Assembly (NCBI GenBank): GCA_017979445.1
Contig: CM030706.1
Location: 33,001,330-33,065,329 of the forward strand
Direction of reading: 5' to 3'
DNA from: Akebia trifoliata
Lineage: Eukaryota; Streptophyta; Magnoliopsida; Ranunculales; Lardizabalaceae
DNA: 64,000 nt
Shown here: positions 47,801 to 57,555 of the stretch, one piece after another
Position numbering within the stretch: the first letter of the stretch is position 1
Layout of the letters: the number at the start of each line of letters is the position of its first letter
Made by a program: the position numbers and the translations under genes
Notes under the pieces: model-generated
Database searches by the model: none
Told to the model about the DNA's origin: nothing
What the model saw: only the letters and a program-made list of their open reading frames with translations

Positions 47801-50800
47801 GCTAGAATGAATCTTGCTCCACATTCAACTGTCCAAAGCCAAAAAAGGTTATACATGATTGCTTCATATTAAATGTAAAATTTAGACGAGGGGAGAAATT
47901 TAGCAAAACTTGCAGAAGAATAAGTTCTCATTTGGTTTTGTGCTACTTGTATACATAATTATTATACCATAGTTAAGTTATCCCATTAATTGTGCATCAC
48001 ATATTGGTTGTTTAACTGTTTAGACTCGGGGTTTTCTCAAGAGATTTACATTCTTCACCGATCTTCATTATTGTCCTAATCAACTGATTGGCCCAACTTT
48101 ACTTTTCAGGACCAACATGTTGAGTAGAAGATATTAGCGAATAAACCACGTAATGATTTTCCAGTTACTAAAAATGAAATTTATAATCTAATATACTGCA
48201 AAAGGTATGACATATAGCATACACTCTTTTCCCAAGGAGTAGATAGGCACGTAAGAACTTTACTAAAGGCAAGAGTCAAAAACAAAAAAAAGTACGATGA
48301 TTATTAAAACTGGCTACACTTGTCGTACACATGTATGAGTGTGTCTTACCCGCTGAAAAAAGTAAAAAATCTAATGTTTCTCTAAAAGAAACAATATAAA
48401 ATGCAATCAGGAAAAAAACATTGCACAAGGAGTTTGTAGATTGGAAATGGAAGGGGTCCTTACTAACGCCTAAGCATATAAAATTTGACAGTCCTTTATA
48501 ATGATGGTGTATTTGTTTACTTATTTTTGAGTGTTCCTGGCGGTAGATTAAAAATAATAAAACACAAATTTGGGTAGTGTTTGGCAATGCGTTCAGAATG
48601 CACTTCCAGCATTGAGAAGAGCTTTTCCCTGCAAAATAGTGTTTCAATAGAGAAATGGGATGCACTTCTCGTGGAAGCATGAATGGAAGTGGAAAGCAGC
48701 TAAGACAAGATGCAGGCCAGAACTTCCCACGTTCTTCATCATCCCATCAAAATATCAATATTTTCTCCTCAAAACATTTTAGAAAATGACTGTTATGTTC
48801 CCCACCTCTTAAAAACGAACAAGAACCCATTTTCTCTCGGTCAAACATTATTTAACTAGCATGAATCATTGATGAGCCTTTGTGGTTTATAGTGTATAGG
48901 TATTTATAAATTTCAGGTTTTAATTCCATAGGAAATAGGTTTTCAGGTTCGGGGTTAATGGTTTAATGGTCAGGGTTTAGGTTTTGAGGTTGAGGTTAAT
49001 AAGGTTTAGGTTCTGGGGGGTTGTAGGAATAGGGACAGATTGTAGGGGGTTTAAAGGGGTTCAAGTTTATGGAGGCTTGTGGTTAAGGTTTTAGGGTTAT
49101 GGGTTTAGGTTTTGAGGCTACAATTAATAGGAGGGGGAATTAAGGTTAATATGGTTTGGGTTTAAGGTTGAAGTTAATAGGGTTTAGGGTCAAAAAGGGT
49201 TTTAGAGTGAGGGTTTGGGATTTAAGGGCTTTAGGTTAATACTAGGTTTTAGAGCTAAGGGTTTAGGTTTTAAGTTATGGTTAAAATGGTTTTAGGATAA
49301 TCGATTTAAGGTTAAGGTTGATAGGGTTTTAGGGTGAGGGTCTTATGGGTTTTGGGGTTTGGTTATATGAGTTTTAAATGGTTTTAGAGGGTTAGGATTT
49401 AAGGGTTTCAAGTTGGGGATAGACTTTAGGGTTATGGGTTAGGTTTTGAGGTTACGGTTAATAAGGTTAAGTGTGAGAGGTTTTTAAAGTGAGGATTTCT
49501 TGGTATAGATTTTAGGGTTATGTGTTAGGTTTTAAGGTTACGGTTAATAAGGTTAAGCGTGAGAGGTTTTTAAAGTGAGGATTTCTTGGTATAGGGTCCA
49601 AGCGTATGTTTTAGGGTTAATAGGTGTGGGTTTGCCAACAGTCATTTAAATCTATAATAAATTTTTAGTATATAGGTTTTCATGTTAGGCTTATCCACTT
49701 TAGGCTTTTAGGTGTTGGGGTTAGAGTTAGGATGTCACAGTTATTTTAAGTTTAGTTTTTTCCCATGTTTGTTTTTTGTGAATATATTTTTAAGTCGGTA
49801 TGTTATTGTTAGATGGAAAGCCAACATAATGAGGGGAGAATGTATCCTATAATGTCTTTGACAAAAGAGGTTGTGACACTCTCTACCTCTCATAACAAAA
49901 TTTAATCAGATAAGTCATTGTGAAGTATACAAGAGCCAAGACGAAAAATCACAAGGATAGAACTAAGACCGGGTGGGCCGACTGGTATAAGTTGTGGAAC
50001 AATAGGGCTCCTAAGAAGCAAACAGTCCAGGCTAGTGATGAATGGTGAGCTAACTGGATAAAGGTAATCAATTTATGATATGCCCGTGTGCCCATTTTAT
50101 TTTGTTGATTACATATTTTTAGCTTTCATGTCCATGTACAAATATCAAAAAGACCAACAAATTCGGCATGAGGGCTATCAATGGATAGTCGGTTATCCAA
50201 ATTCGTTATGAATAATCAAATGTTATTCAAAATTTTTGGTTATTACATTCAAATTTACCCCAACCGATGGCAAAATGTGGAATGGCCCAAAGATATCTTT
50301 CCTACTAGAAAATAAGTTATACCTTCACCCACAAGGGGAGACTCAACCGACATTGAGATAATCCAGTTTATCTGAAAGAGAGAAAGAAAATGACCCCAAA
50401 TTTAAGAAGCAAAGGCGCAATGAATTAAGATACGATTACCCGACCGTCCACTTGATTTGTAGAGGTGACAAAAGTTAGGACCATGGAACTCCCTTTTCAA
50501 CAAATTGTCCCATGTTAGGATTTTTTCAAAAGAAGCCAACCAAATAAAAAAAAAAACAAAGCAAACTAGGAGAGAACCAAAGGTGACAAAATGGATGACT
50601 CTGGGAAAATATGAGCGAGAGACAGCCAAAGGGCATTGATTTAGAGTATATGTCGGATTTCGAATTCATATTTGAATATCATAAATTTTTTCGGATTCGG
50701 ATGTTCTTGTATTTGATCTGATTAATATCTTGACAACCTTAGGCACAAGGGACTTGAGCACGTGCATGATCTAGACCATCATCTTTGGATGAATGATAGC

Positions 50801-53800
50801 TATAGAAGATCTTGCTTGAACAACCACACAAGGGGGTTTACTGATTTCCACCATGACTAAAGAAGTGGTCCAATACAAAATCTTGATGATGATAGTCTTG
50901 ATTTCGTTCTCAAGTCCCAACCAATAACAGAGATGTCACCCGTTAGAGCCAATGAGGAGGAAAACGAGCCAACTATGGGTACTGATTGCACCTTTGGAGA
51001 GGAGAGCAAGGCGTTCAACTGAGCCCCCAACACAACATCAAAAGCTTTTTGGTGCTATGCGATTGTGTAAGCTACTATATTGCATTTGTGATGTTGAATC
51101 GATGACTAGCACATCAAGTCAATGTTGTGTTGAAACTATTAGCCTCAACAGTTTGTATTTTGGGAAATGAGGAAAGGTATCCCTGTTTATACTTCACCTT
51201 TTGGCTTTATGAGCAAAGCACAATTTTTTTCTTTTGTAGTTGTATCATGTCAAATGTGATATAATTCTAATGCTGCAAAGCGTTTTTACTTGTTATCATA
51301 TACTATTTATATATTTTTCTTGACAAGAGAAACGAGTGAATTGTTCTGAATTGAGAGTAAATAAATATTTAACAATATAATTAAGAAATAATAGATTGCA
51401 TAGAAGTACCCAGGTAGTTTCCAGTATCAATATAGACTTAGGGTATGTTTGATTGCACATGGAAAATAGGGTGGAAAATCAATTTCCATGAAAAATGACA
51501 TTTTTCAAGTGTTTGATTGCACATGGAAATGGAAATTCATTTTCCACCCCATTCAAAAAGTCCACTAAATCATGGATTTCACTTTCCCACCCATATGGGT
51601 GGGAAAATGAAATCCACCCATATTTTCCATCCTCAATTCTTCCCTACCACCACCACCACCACCACCATTACACTAACCTCGCTGTCATTGTCATCGCCGT
51701 CGGCTCCGTCTCTGACCACCTTCTCTCTCTCTCTTCTTCTCCATCCCTCACCTCCTCCGCCACCACCACCACGACGTTCTCCCCCCATCTTCCTCACTTA
51801 CCTCTGTCGCCGCCTCCACCGTCGTCGTCATCACCGCCGCCACCGTTGCCGTCATCACAGCCGACGTCGCCACCGTCGCCGCCACATCCTCCCCCCTCCC
51901 TCTTCCTCGTCATCTTCTTCTTCCTTTCCCCCTCCTCTCATCTTCTTCCTCCTTCTCCTCTTATTCTTTTTTCTCATATTTTTCCATGATTTTATCCAAG
52001 TGAAATCAAACAATGGAATTTGATTTTCCAACCCTACCTATTTTCCACAACTAAATTTCCATGGATTTCAAATTCCATGGAAAGTGACTTTCTATGCAAT
52101 CAAACATACCCTTAGTATCATAAGGGACACAAGTAATTGGGCATATTGAAGGAACTCAGTCTCTGATGTAGGACAACTACCTGATGTAGAACGGATTTCT
52201 CTTGAGAAGAGAAGAGAATCTTCATGGCCAAATCAATCTATCCAGATCTGACCGAGTTGACTCGGTTTGACAAAGTCAACTCAATTTGACCGAGTCAACT
52301 TAGTTTGACCAAGTTGGATCCATAATCAACCCAATTTTTATTTTAGTCACGTGTCTTTAGTTTATTTCAATTTTAAGCAATTTAGAAGTCGTTTAGTTAG
52401 TTTCTATTTCAACTTTAGAAAGTTTCAATTTTGTTTAGTCTCTAGTTTGTTTTTAGGTTTCTATTATTATTATTATTATTATTTTTAAATTCATTTTTAT
52501 TCTTTAGGCTATATAATTAGAAGTATCCAAATTGAGTTATGAGGATTAGAAAGTTAGTAATAAGTTATAGGTTTATTAGAAAGTTACTTTTTAGTATTTT
52601 AGAAGATTTCTAAGTTGTTATGATGAAATTATCTATATAAGGAGCTTCAAAAATGAAATCCAATCAATTCAAACATATCAACACAATTCTCTTTTATCTC
52701 TTAGTTACTTTCTAACTCTTTGCTCAATTTTCTTCCAAGCTATTGTTTGTTTATCAATTGAATCTATTAATTCAAATTGATTTTGTGTATTCCATTGAAC
52801 ACACTTTCTCAATTTCTTTCAAATCTATAGATTCACACACTGATTCTACATTAGTTTCATAGTTGGTGATCATTTAAAGGGTACCTAATTCTTCTTTCTA
52901 ACACTAAAGGTGCCTTACAAATTATTGAGAGCTAAGCAAAGGAACAATAGAATAATAAGAAAAGAGAGAATTGTAATATAAAAGTATCCAGGTAGTATCC
53001 AATAATGGTATTGGAAAATTGTAGGTGGCGGATACAAGTATGTTGGGCATGTGGAAGCATCCAGGTATCATAGTTGGTCATCATTTAAACAACACCCAAT
53101 TCTTCTTTTTGTCTCTCAAGGTGCCTTGGGCCTTTAGTTTTCCCAACTAAAATATATAAATAGTATATTATGAGAAATTTTTTACTGCAAAAATCTTAAC
53201 ATTGTATCTATAGGCATAGACACGCATTGGAAGGAATCTAATATCCCTATCCATGATGAATTTGAAAAAGAGAAAGAAAAAAAAAAAACTTGTATCCTCA
53301 TTTGTCGTACCAGTGTTCTTAAATGTATATGCATATGGGCATCTTAGGTTTCACACCTACAAATTTGGATATAAACCAAGATCCACCCAAATAAGACCAT
53401 GTACATGACCAGCTTCATGCAAAGGATTTAGGCTTATATTCAAAATTTGGTGAAATTAAAAAAATAATAATAATAATCAGTGTAGTTAAGGGCAAAAGGC
53501 GCAAAGCTTCCTAGTACCCGAGGCATGAGGCGCATACCTGAGTGAAATAAGGCACAATAAAATTAAAAAGATCATATAAATAAAAAACTAAATAGTGAAA
53601 GTAGGTTGAGCTACTTTATAAAATTTATAAATATTCTACAATTACAATAAATATAAAATTTATATTTATATACAAGTAATTAGTATTTCAATCTCTATAA
53701 ATAGGTTAGGTTAAACCACAATAAGCAAGTAAAAAACTAAAACTAAAATCAAGAATGAATAAAATATCATAAAAATAAGGAACTACGAACCATAAATTAA

Positions 53801-53937
53801 ATTGAAATTTAAAACTTAAAAGTTTAAGGCACAATCATAAAATCTCATTCAATATTCCTTGTACCAAGAGTATGATAAACTAAAGATAAGTTTCAAAATT
53901 CAAAAATATCAATATATATATATATATATAAATATGC

Positions 53938-53996
<59 letters not shown>

Positions 53997-55697
53997 TGGC
54001 TCATCATGATGTAACTTAATAGGTTACATCAATCAATTAAAAGAGATTTACACCCCAAAAAAAAAAAAATCACATTTTATTTGATATGTAAGTGAGGTGT
54101 ACGCCTTGCCTGAGGTGCAGCTCAGGCGTGTGCCGCCCTCCACCTTGAAAAACCTTCCCAGCCTTACCTATACTAAGGCGTTGATTGTGCCTTGCCTTGG
54201 TAACACCGAAAAAATTATAAACTGGTACGAAAATTTAATCAATGGCCTTATAAATCGAAGCAAAATCTTATCTTATTATCCTTCGCCCTATGATTTCTTA
54301 AAGAGAAACAAGAAAGAGTAATTAATTCCCTTTCTCAATGGGAAAGAGTTTTCTCAATCCCTCTCCTTCCACCTTCCCTTCTCTCTTTCCTACTATCCCT
54401 CCCCCCTCCTTCCTTGGTCCTTGCACCCACCCTCTTGTTTCAACTACTGGGCCATAATTTGGGGATTTTTTAGATGATCTAAAAGGAATTTTGGGAATTT
54501 CAGTGAAATATACTCTGTTTCCATGCCTCACAAAATGATCCTACTCCAGTCATTCAACAAATTTTATTTGATTCCAATTTTCTAGATCGATCAGAACTAA
54601 AAATCCTCATCCAAAACTCTTACTTGACAAGGGTTTTATCACTCCAAACAAGAATCTAAACAATTTTAACACAACTAAATATAAAATTTCTTGAAATCAA
54701 GTTATCTACAATAACTAAGCTTAAATCGACAATCAAAATCATGAACATGAAGAAACATAAATCCAATCCAACACTATATTTAGAAGCATCAATGAATCCT
54801 AATCAACAAAAACCAAAAACACCAACAATGGCATTGATGATAATCAAACGAAACTAAACTGGGGAGGGGGACCCAAAACACCATATTCTAGGTCAATCTG
54901 AACTAAAATCCCCATCCAAATTTTTTAGTTTACAAGGGTTTCATCACTCCAAACAAGAATGAAAACAAATTTAGCACAAATAAATACAAAATTCACTCAA
55001 AATTCCTTGAAATCAAGTTATCAACCAGAATCGAACTTAAATTGACAATCAAAATCATGAACATGAAGAAACATAAATCCAAATACAATACCATATCTAG
55101 AAGCGTCAATGAGCCCTAACCAACAAAAACCGAAACACCAACAACAACATTGATGATAATTAAACAAACTTAACTTGTGGGGGACCCAAAAGACCCAAAT
55201 CAGAAAATTAAATTCTAGAAACCAAAATTAAACAAGAGAGACCAATTAAAATTCCTTAAAATCAAGTTATCTACCATAACGGAACTTAAATTGATAATCA
55301 AAATCATGAAAATTAAGAAACATAAATCCAAATCCAACAGCCACAACACCCACACCAGAAGATTAAACTCTAAAAATTCTCAATAAAAAAAAAAAAAAGG
55401 AGAGAAACCCAATTCGAGAAAATGGTGGGTTACTTTTTATACCTGTACGGCGGGTTGAGAGATTGTTTGGGTGATGGGTTCTTCAGGATTTGAAGCATCA
55501 TCTCTCTCTGCAGAAACATTTGTTGCTGGTGGTGTTGTTGATAAGGTCGCCATTAAAGAAGGGTATTTGGTACAGTTTCTGCTTCTACTTTCGAAGCTTT
55601 TGGAAAGAGAGATTAGCGTTGGTTTGAAGTTGATCAATGGGCTTTTCAGCATTCCATGAGATACATAACTCGAAGAAGTCGTGAATGTCTGCAGCAT
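43739..55697 (-). CDS. PLP-dependent aminotransferase, kynurenine/glutamine transaminase K type
   Basis: Two exons, 55697-55443 and 44890-43739, give 468 residues and join in phase 0 as ...QPAVQ|VAKRLEKFK. It is a class I/II aminotransferase (fold type I). The PLP lysine is K313 in NSLGKTFSLTGWK. Cofactor-binding N252 (NTPHNPTG), D280 and Y283 (FTDEVYDK), and the substrate-carboxylate Arg R444 (NLVRFTF) are present, so it should be active. The family transaminates kynurenine, glutamine or related amino acids with 2-oxo acids. The closest remembered homologue is Arabidopsis At1g77670. The N-terminal 48 residues are rich in Ser/Thr/Lys with few acids, suggesting plastid or mitochondrial import. 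A second Met at 49 (MATLSTTPPATN) could start a cytosolic form. The exact substrate cannot be told from sequence. Confidence 0.95.
45250..45800 (+). mobile_element. LINE reverse-transcriptase fragment
   Basis: A broken plus-strand frame reads SGIVFESILFDLVIDK, then a ML(F)ADD-like catalytic motif near 45345-45370 and VDETREGLKANLE-like sequence after a frame change. The 3' part ends in CCTACCCCAACTTTTGGGAT, which is typical of decayed plant LINE tails. It has multiple stops and is non-functional. Confidence 0.6.
45890..46570 (-). mobile_element. LINE zf-RVT tail fragment
   Basis: The minus-strand frame (46603-46199) contains INSICAFCKKSGKN, then GWSSYAFNDIGRILSWLVPF and AVCWIFEK, resembling the zinc-binding and terminal region of L1-type reverse transcriptases. 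The conserved His pair is degraded. The 3' end lies near 45895, where the plus strand is A/T-rich. Confidence 0.55.
46960..47740. mobile_element. AGGC-rich TIR element, copy 1
   Basis: The left end reads AGTGTAGTCAAGGCGCGCC. The right end, reverse complemented, reads AGTGTACTTAAGGGCAAAAGG and then GTGCCCAAGGCGCACACC. The interior is AT-rich without a transposase. The right end matches the left end of the element at 53478, which defines a family. Flanks share an AAAATGT motif but no clean duplication. Confidence 0.5.
48571..48690. repeat. MITE terminus-like fragment
   Basis: GGGTAGTGTTTGGCAATGCG followed by TTCAGAATGCACTTCC resembles the GTGTTTGGCAA-type ends of plant hAT or Harbinger MITEs. 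The opposite end was not located. Confidence 0.3.
48930..49640 (+). repeat. Degenerate telomere-like (TTTAGGG-related) repeat tract
   Basis: About 700 bases are dominated by variants of GGTTTAGG, TTTTAGGG, GGTTAATAGG and GTTAAGG on one strand. This resembles a strongly decayed TTTAGGG array. It includes an ~83-base tandem duplication (about 49425-49507 and 49508-49590) sharing GTTACGGTTAATAAGGTTAA and GAGGTTTTTAAAGTGAGGAT. Confidence 0.6.
50395..50640 (-). mobile_element. LINE zf-RVT fragment
   Basis: The minus-strand frame reads FFIWLASFEKILTWDNLLKR, then GPNFCHLYKSSGRSGNRILI and HCAFAS. This matches the zf-RVT layout (IWLA...C..C...H...HC) with the second Cys replaced by Tyr and one His lost, so it is decayed. 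Confidence 0.6.
51441..52111. mobile_element. PIF/Harbinger-like non-autonomous element with TTA duplication
   Basis: The termini GGGTATGTTTGATTGCA and its exact reverse complement TGCAATCAAACATACCC are flanked by TTA on both sides (51438-51440 and 52112-52114). That is the preferred duplication of the PIF/Harbinger (Tourist) superfamily. The 671-base body has a CCA/CCG/CTC-rich middle (51640-51960) that yields long Pro/Ser/His/Arg-rich open frames on the plus strand. Low-complexity composition argues against a real protein. Confidence 0.8.
52185..52850 (+). mobile_element. Possible solo LTR (TGTAGAA..TTCTACA)
   Basis: The ends TGTAGAA and TTCTACA are inverted repeats with TG..CA. A TATA-like CTATATAAGGAGCTTC lies near 52634 with a pyrimidine-rich stretch after it, as in an LTR promoter and leader. 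The 5-base flanks CCTGA and TTAGT do not match, so the borders or identity remain unsure. A TGACCGAGTTGACTCGGTTT repeat occurs near the left end. Confidence 0.45.
53478..54200. mobile_element. AGGC-rich TIR element, copy 2
   Basis: The left end TCAGTGTAGTTAAGGGCAAA, then AGGCGCAAAGCTTCCTAGTA, matches the reverse-complemented right end of copy 1 (46960-47740). The right end holds GCCTTGCCTGAGG and CCTATACTAAGGCG segments in inverse sense. It contains the compound microsatellite at 53911. Confidence 0.45.
53911..53996 (+). repeat. Compound (TA)n-(TG)n-(AG)n microsatellite
   Basis: Successive runs of TA, TG and then about 20 AG dinucleotides. Confidence 0.95.
54591..55345. repeat. Tandem duplication, ~306-bp unit, 2.3 copies
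   Basis: Unit 1 (from 54591) and unit 2 (from 54897) share CACTCCAAACAAGAAT, AATCAAAATCATGAACATGA and TTGATGATAAT at constant spacing (offset 306). A third partial unit starts near 55245 with TTCCTTAAAATCAAGTTATC. It lies in the intron about 100 bases from the donor of aminotransferase exon 1. Confidence 0.75.
55443..55697 (-). CDS. Aminotransferase exon 1 (N-terminal extension)
   Basis: 85 codons, starting MLQTFTTSSSYVSHGMLKSP and ending ITQTISQPAVQ, with donor GTACAG|GTATAA in phase 0. It was matched to exon 2 because family members have a ...VQVAKRLEKF junction here and no nearer upstream exon fits. The first ATG has a weak context (TCG before it); the second in-frame ATG at codon 49 is followed by G. 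Confidence 0.87.
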
Positions 55698-55783
55698 CGA
55701 TGACCGAACTTATGGAGAAGCAGATTTAATTTTTAAAGAGAACAGAAAGACAAGACTAAAAGAGAGAATCAGCATTTTATTTC

Positions 55784-55889
55784 AGAGTTACTATTTTCAC
55801 ACCAACTTTTACTAACACCACACCAATAGGTGATTTAAATAGGAATAGGTGGGGGTATTAGTAAAAGTTGGTGTGGCAATAGCATCTCT
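55784..55889. mobile_element. Short MITE directly upstream of the aminotransferase start codon
   Basis: 106 bases. The left arm AGAGTTACTATTTTCACACC and the following AACTTTTACTAA are mirrored by TTAGTAAAAGTTGGTGTGGC and AATAGCATCTCT on the right. It lies 87-192 bases upstream of the ATG, in the presumed promoter or 5' UTR. Related termini occur at 27592, 41576 and 57556. Confidence 0.65.
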
Positions 55890-56149
55890 ATATTTTTGGT
55901 GGGTATTGTTAATATGTTAAGATGGATTAAATAGACCTCCAAAATTTATTTTCTTGCCCTTAATTTTAAAAAATATACGTTCTTACTAAAAATGCCCTTT
56001 TTCCTATCAAATATACCCTCAAACTCAAATTCAAACTCAAACTCAAATGCTTATTTCCAAGGTGTATTTAATGGGAATAAATCCTCTCTAGTCTTTTTTA
56101 TTTTTTTTTGAGTCACGCTGGAAGTGACACATGATTTATTGTGATTCTC

Positions 56150-56225
56150 ATAATTCTATGGAGATGCATACATAACCGTAGATGATTTTTACTCGTATTG
56201 CGAGAAAATACATCTACGATTATGT
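56150..56225. repeat. ACCATAGAT-type palindrome, copy 4 (diverged)
   Basis: ATAACCGTAGATGATTTTTA is opposed by AAATACATCTACGATTATG. The wider region 56105-56285 is itself an imperfect inverted repeat (GGAAGTGACACATGATTTAT at the left, AATAAATACCCTGTGTCATT at the right). Confidence 0.5.
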
Positions 56226-56284
56226 GGACATCCCACATCAAACTTTGTGAGAATCGTAATAAATACCCTGTGTCATTCCAGCAT

Positions 56285-56326
56285 TTTTTTTGTTGTTGTT
56301 GTTGTTGTTATTGTTATTGTTGTTGT
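56285..56326 (+). repeat. (TTG)n microsatellite
   Basis: A run of TTG trinucleotides with two TTA interruptions. Confidence 0.9.
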
Positions 56327-57046
56327 CTAGTTCTTTGTAGCTAATACCAATTATTGAAATTGTACCACAAATCAAGAGGGTTACATCCAATCGTTTAAAT
56401 TTAAGAATTTATCCTTTTTCAAACACTAGATGTTAACAAGAGTATTTTAACTAATAATTCCACAACTGTCTCATATCTCTAAAAATGAAGTTTTTAAGCT
56501 ATATAATTAATAAGGCATTTTTTTTACTATTTGCAATTGTCTAAGATGAAAATGCCCTTAGCATTCACTAGTTACTAGTTGCCTCTCTCACGGACTTACT
56601 TCTTTTTTATCTTTCACGAAAAAAAAAAAAAGGGAACAAAGTTCAAAGAGTGAGGACTCTTTCTCCTTCACCTGTGGCACGATCTACACTCTCCAAACCT
56701 AATTAGACAACTCAAAGAATTCACATTGTGCTTCTGGATGAGTTTCATTTATATGTTGCTTGTAACAAGAAACATAAGATGTTGTATTTCTTGCCCCTTG
56801 TAACTAAGCATGTTGCATAAAACATATGCATATCTAATGTCGTTAGAAAGTTACAAATTGCCCCATTTAAAACCACCATTTTAAGTATTTTTGGGTCCCA
56901 TCAAAAGCATATTGAATTTTTCAATGCTTTAATTCCTTTTTAATAGTTGTGGAATTATTAATTAAAATTCTTTTTTTAATAAATAAATACATTTTTTATA
57001 TATTTTTTTGAGTCTTGTAGGTCTGGCTTTAAAATTGGAGGTGTGC

Positions 57047-57112
57047 AAAGAACCATAAATTCTTTTCACTCATATCTCGATGAAAAATATTTATGATTCA
57101 ATAAACTTCCTC
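57047..57112. repeat. ACCATAGAT-type palindrome, copy 5
   Basis: GAACCATAAATTCTTTTCAC and ATCTCGATG are followed by AAAAATATTTATGATTCA, the same order as in the other copies. Confidence 0.45.
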
Positions 57113-57555
57113 GCTGGCAAGTGTGAATTAATGTGAATTTTAAAATCACTTCAGAATTAATATTCAATTTTTTTTTCAGATTTAATATACGCCAATCATG
57201 AGTACGAGAGATCTAAGTTGTCATTAATATCTCACTTGATTTGGCTTATTCGATTCAACTCGACTTGAACAAGTTAAACTTGTAAATTAGACCGATTTAA
57301 ATATGGTATAGAAGAATATGTGCATACCATTAAATTTTTTATTAAAAAAAAATTAAAACTGATTCAAAATGAAGAACTTGGTTGGCGGCTTTGAGTTTTG
57401 TTCCAACTTCCAACTAGCCCAAGACAACTCCAAATTGGTCGTGTTTCATGTTTTATAAGAGTTGGGTGACAGCAATTCTCAAGCAGGTGCCACCTCAGTT
57501 ACTGATCTCGTTGAAAATAGGAAACTGCGTGGCAGTGGCAACATCAAAATTTCAT

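Larger units (their letters stand above)
44891..55442. other. Giant intron 1 of the aminotransferase gene (10,552 bases)
   Basis: It contains several LINE fragments, an AGGC-rich TIR element and its relative, telomere-like degenerate repeats, a Harbinger-like MITE, a possible solo LTR, a compound microsatellite and a 306-base tandem duplication beside exon 1. These are listed separately. No other gene was found inside it. Confidence 0.8.

Noticed and set aside
48930..49640. True telomere or chromosome end
   Set aside because: The units are too degenerate, and the tract lies between unique sequence and exons of one gene.
51495..52023. Two Pro/Ser/Arg/His-rich open frames of 164-168 codons
   Set aside because: They are produced by CCN/CTC repeats inside a Harbinger-like MITE; two frames of equal length argue for composition rather than coding.
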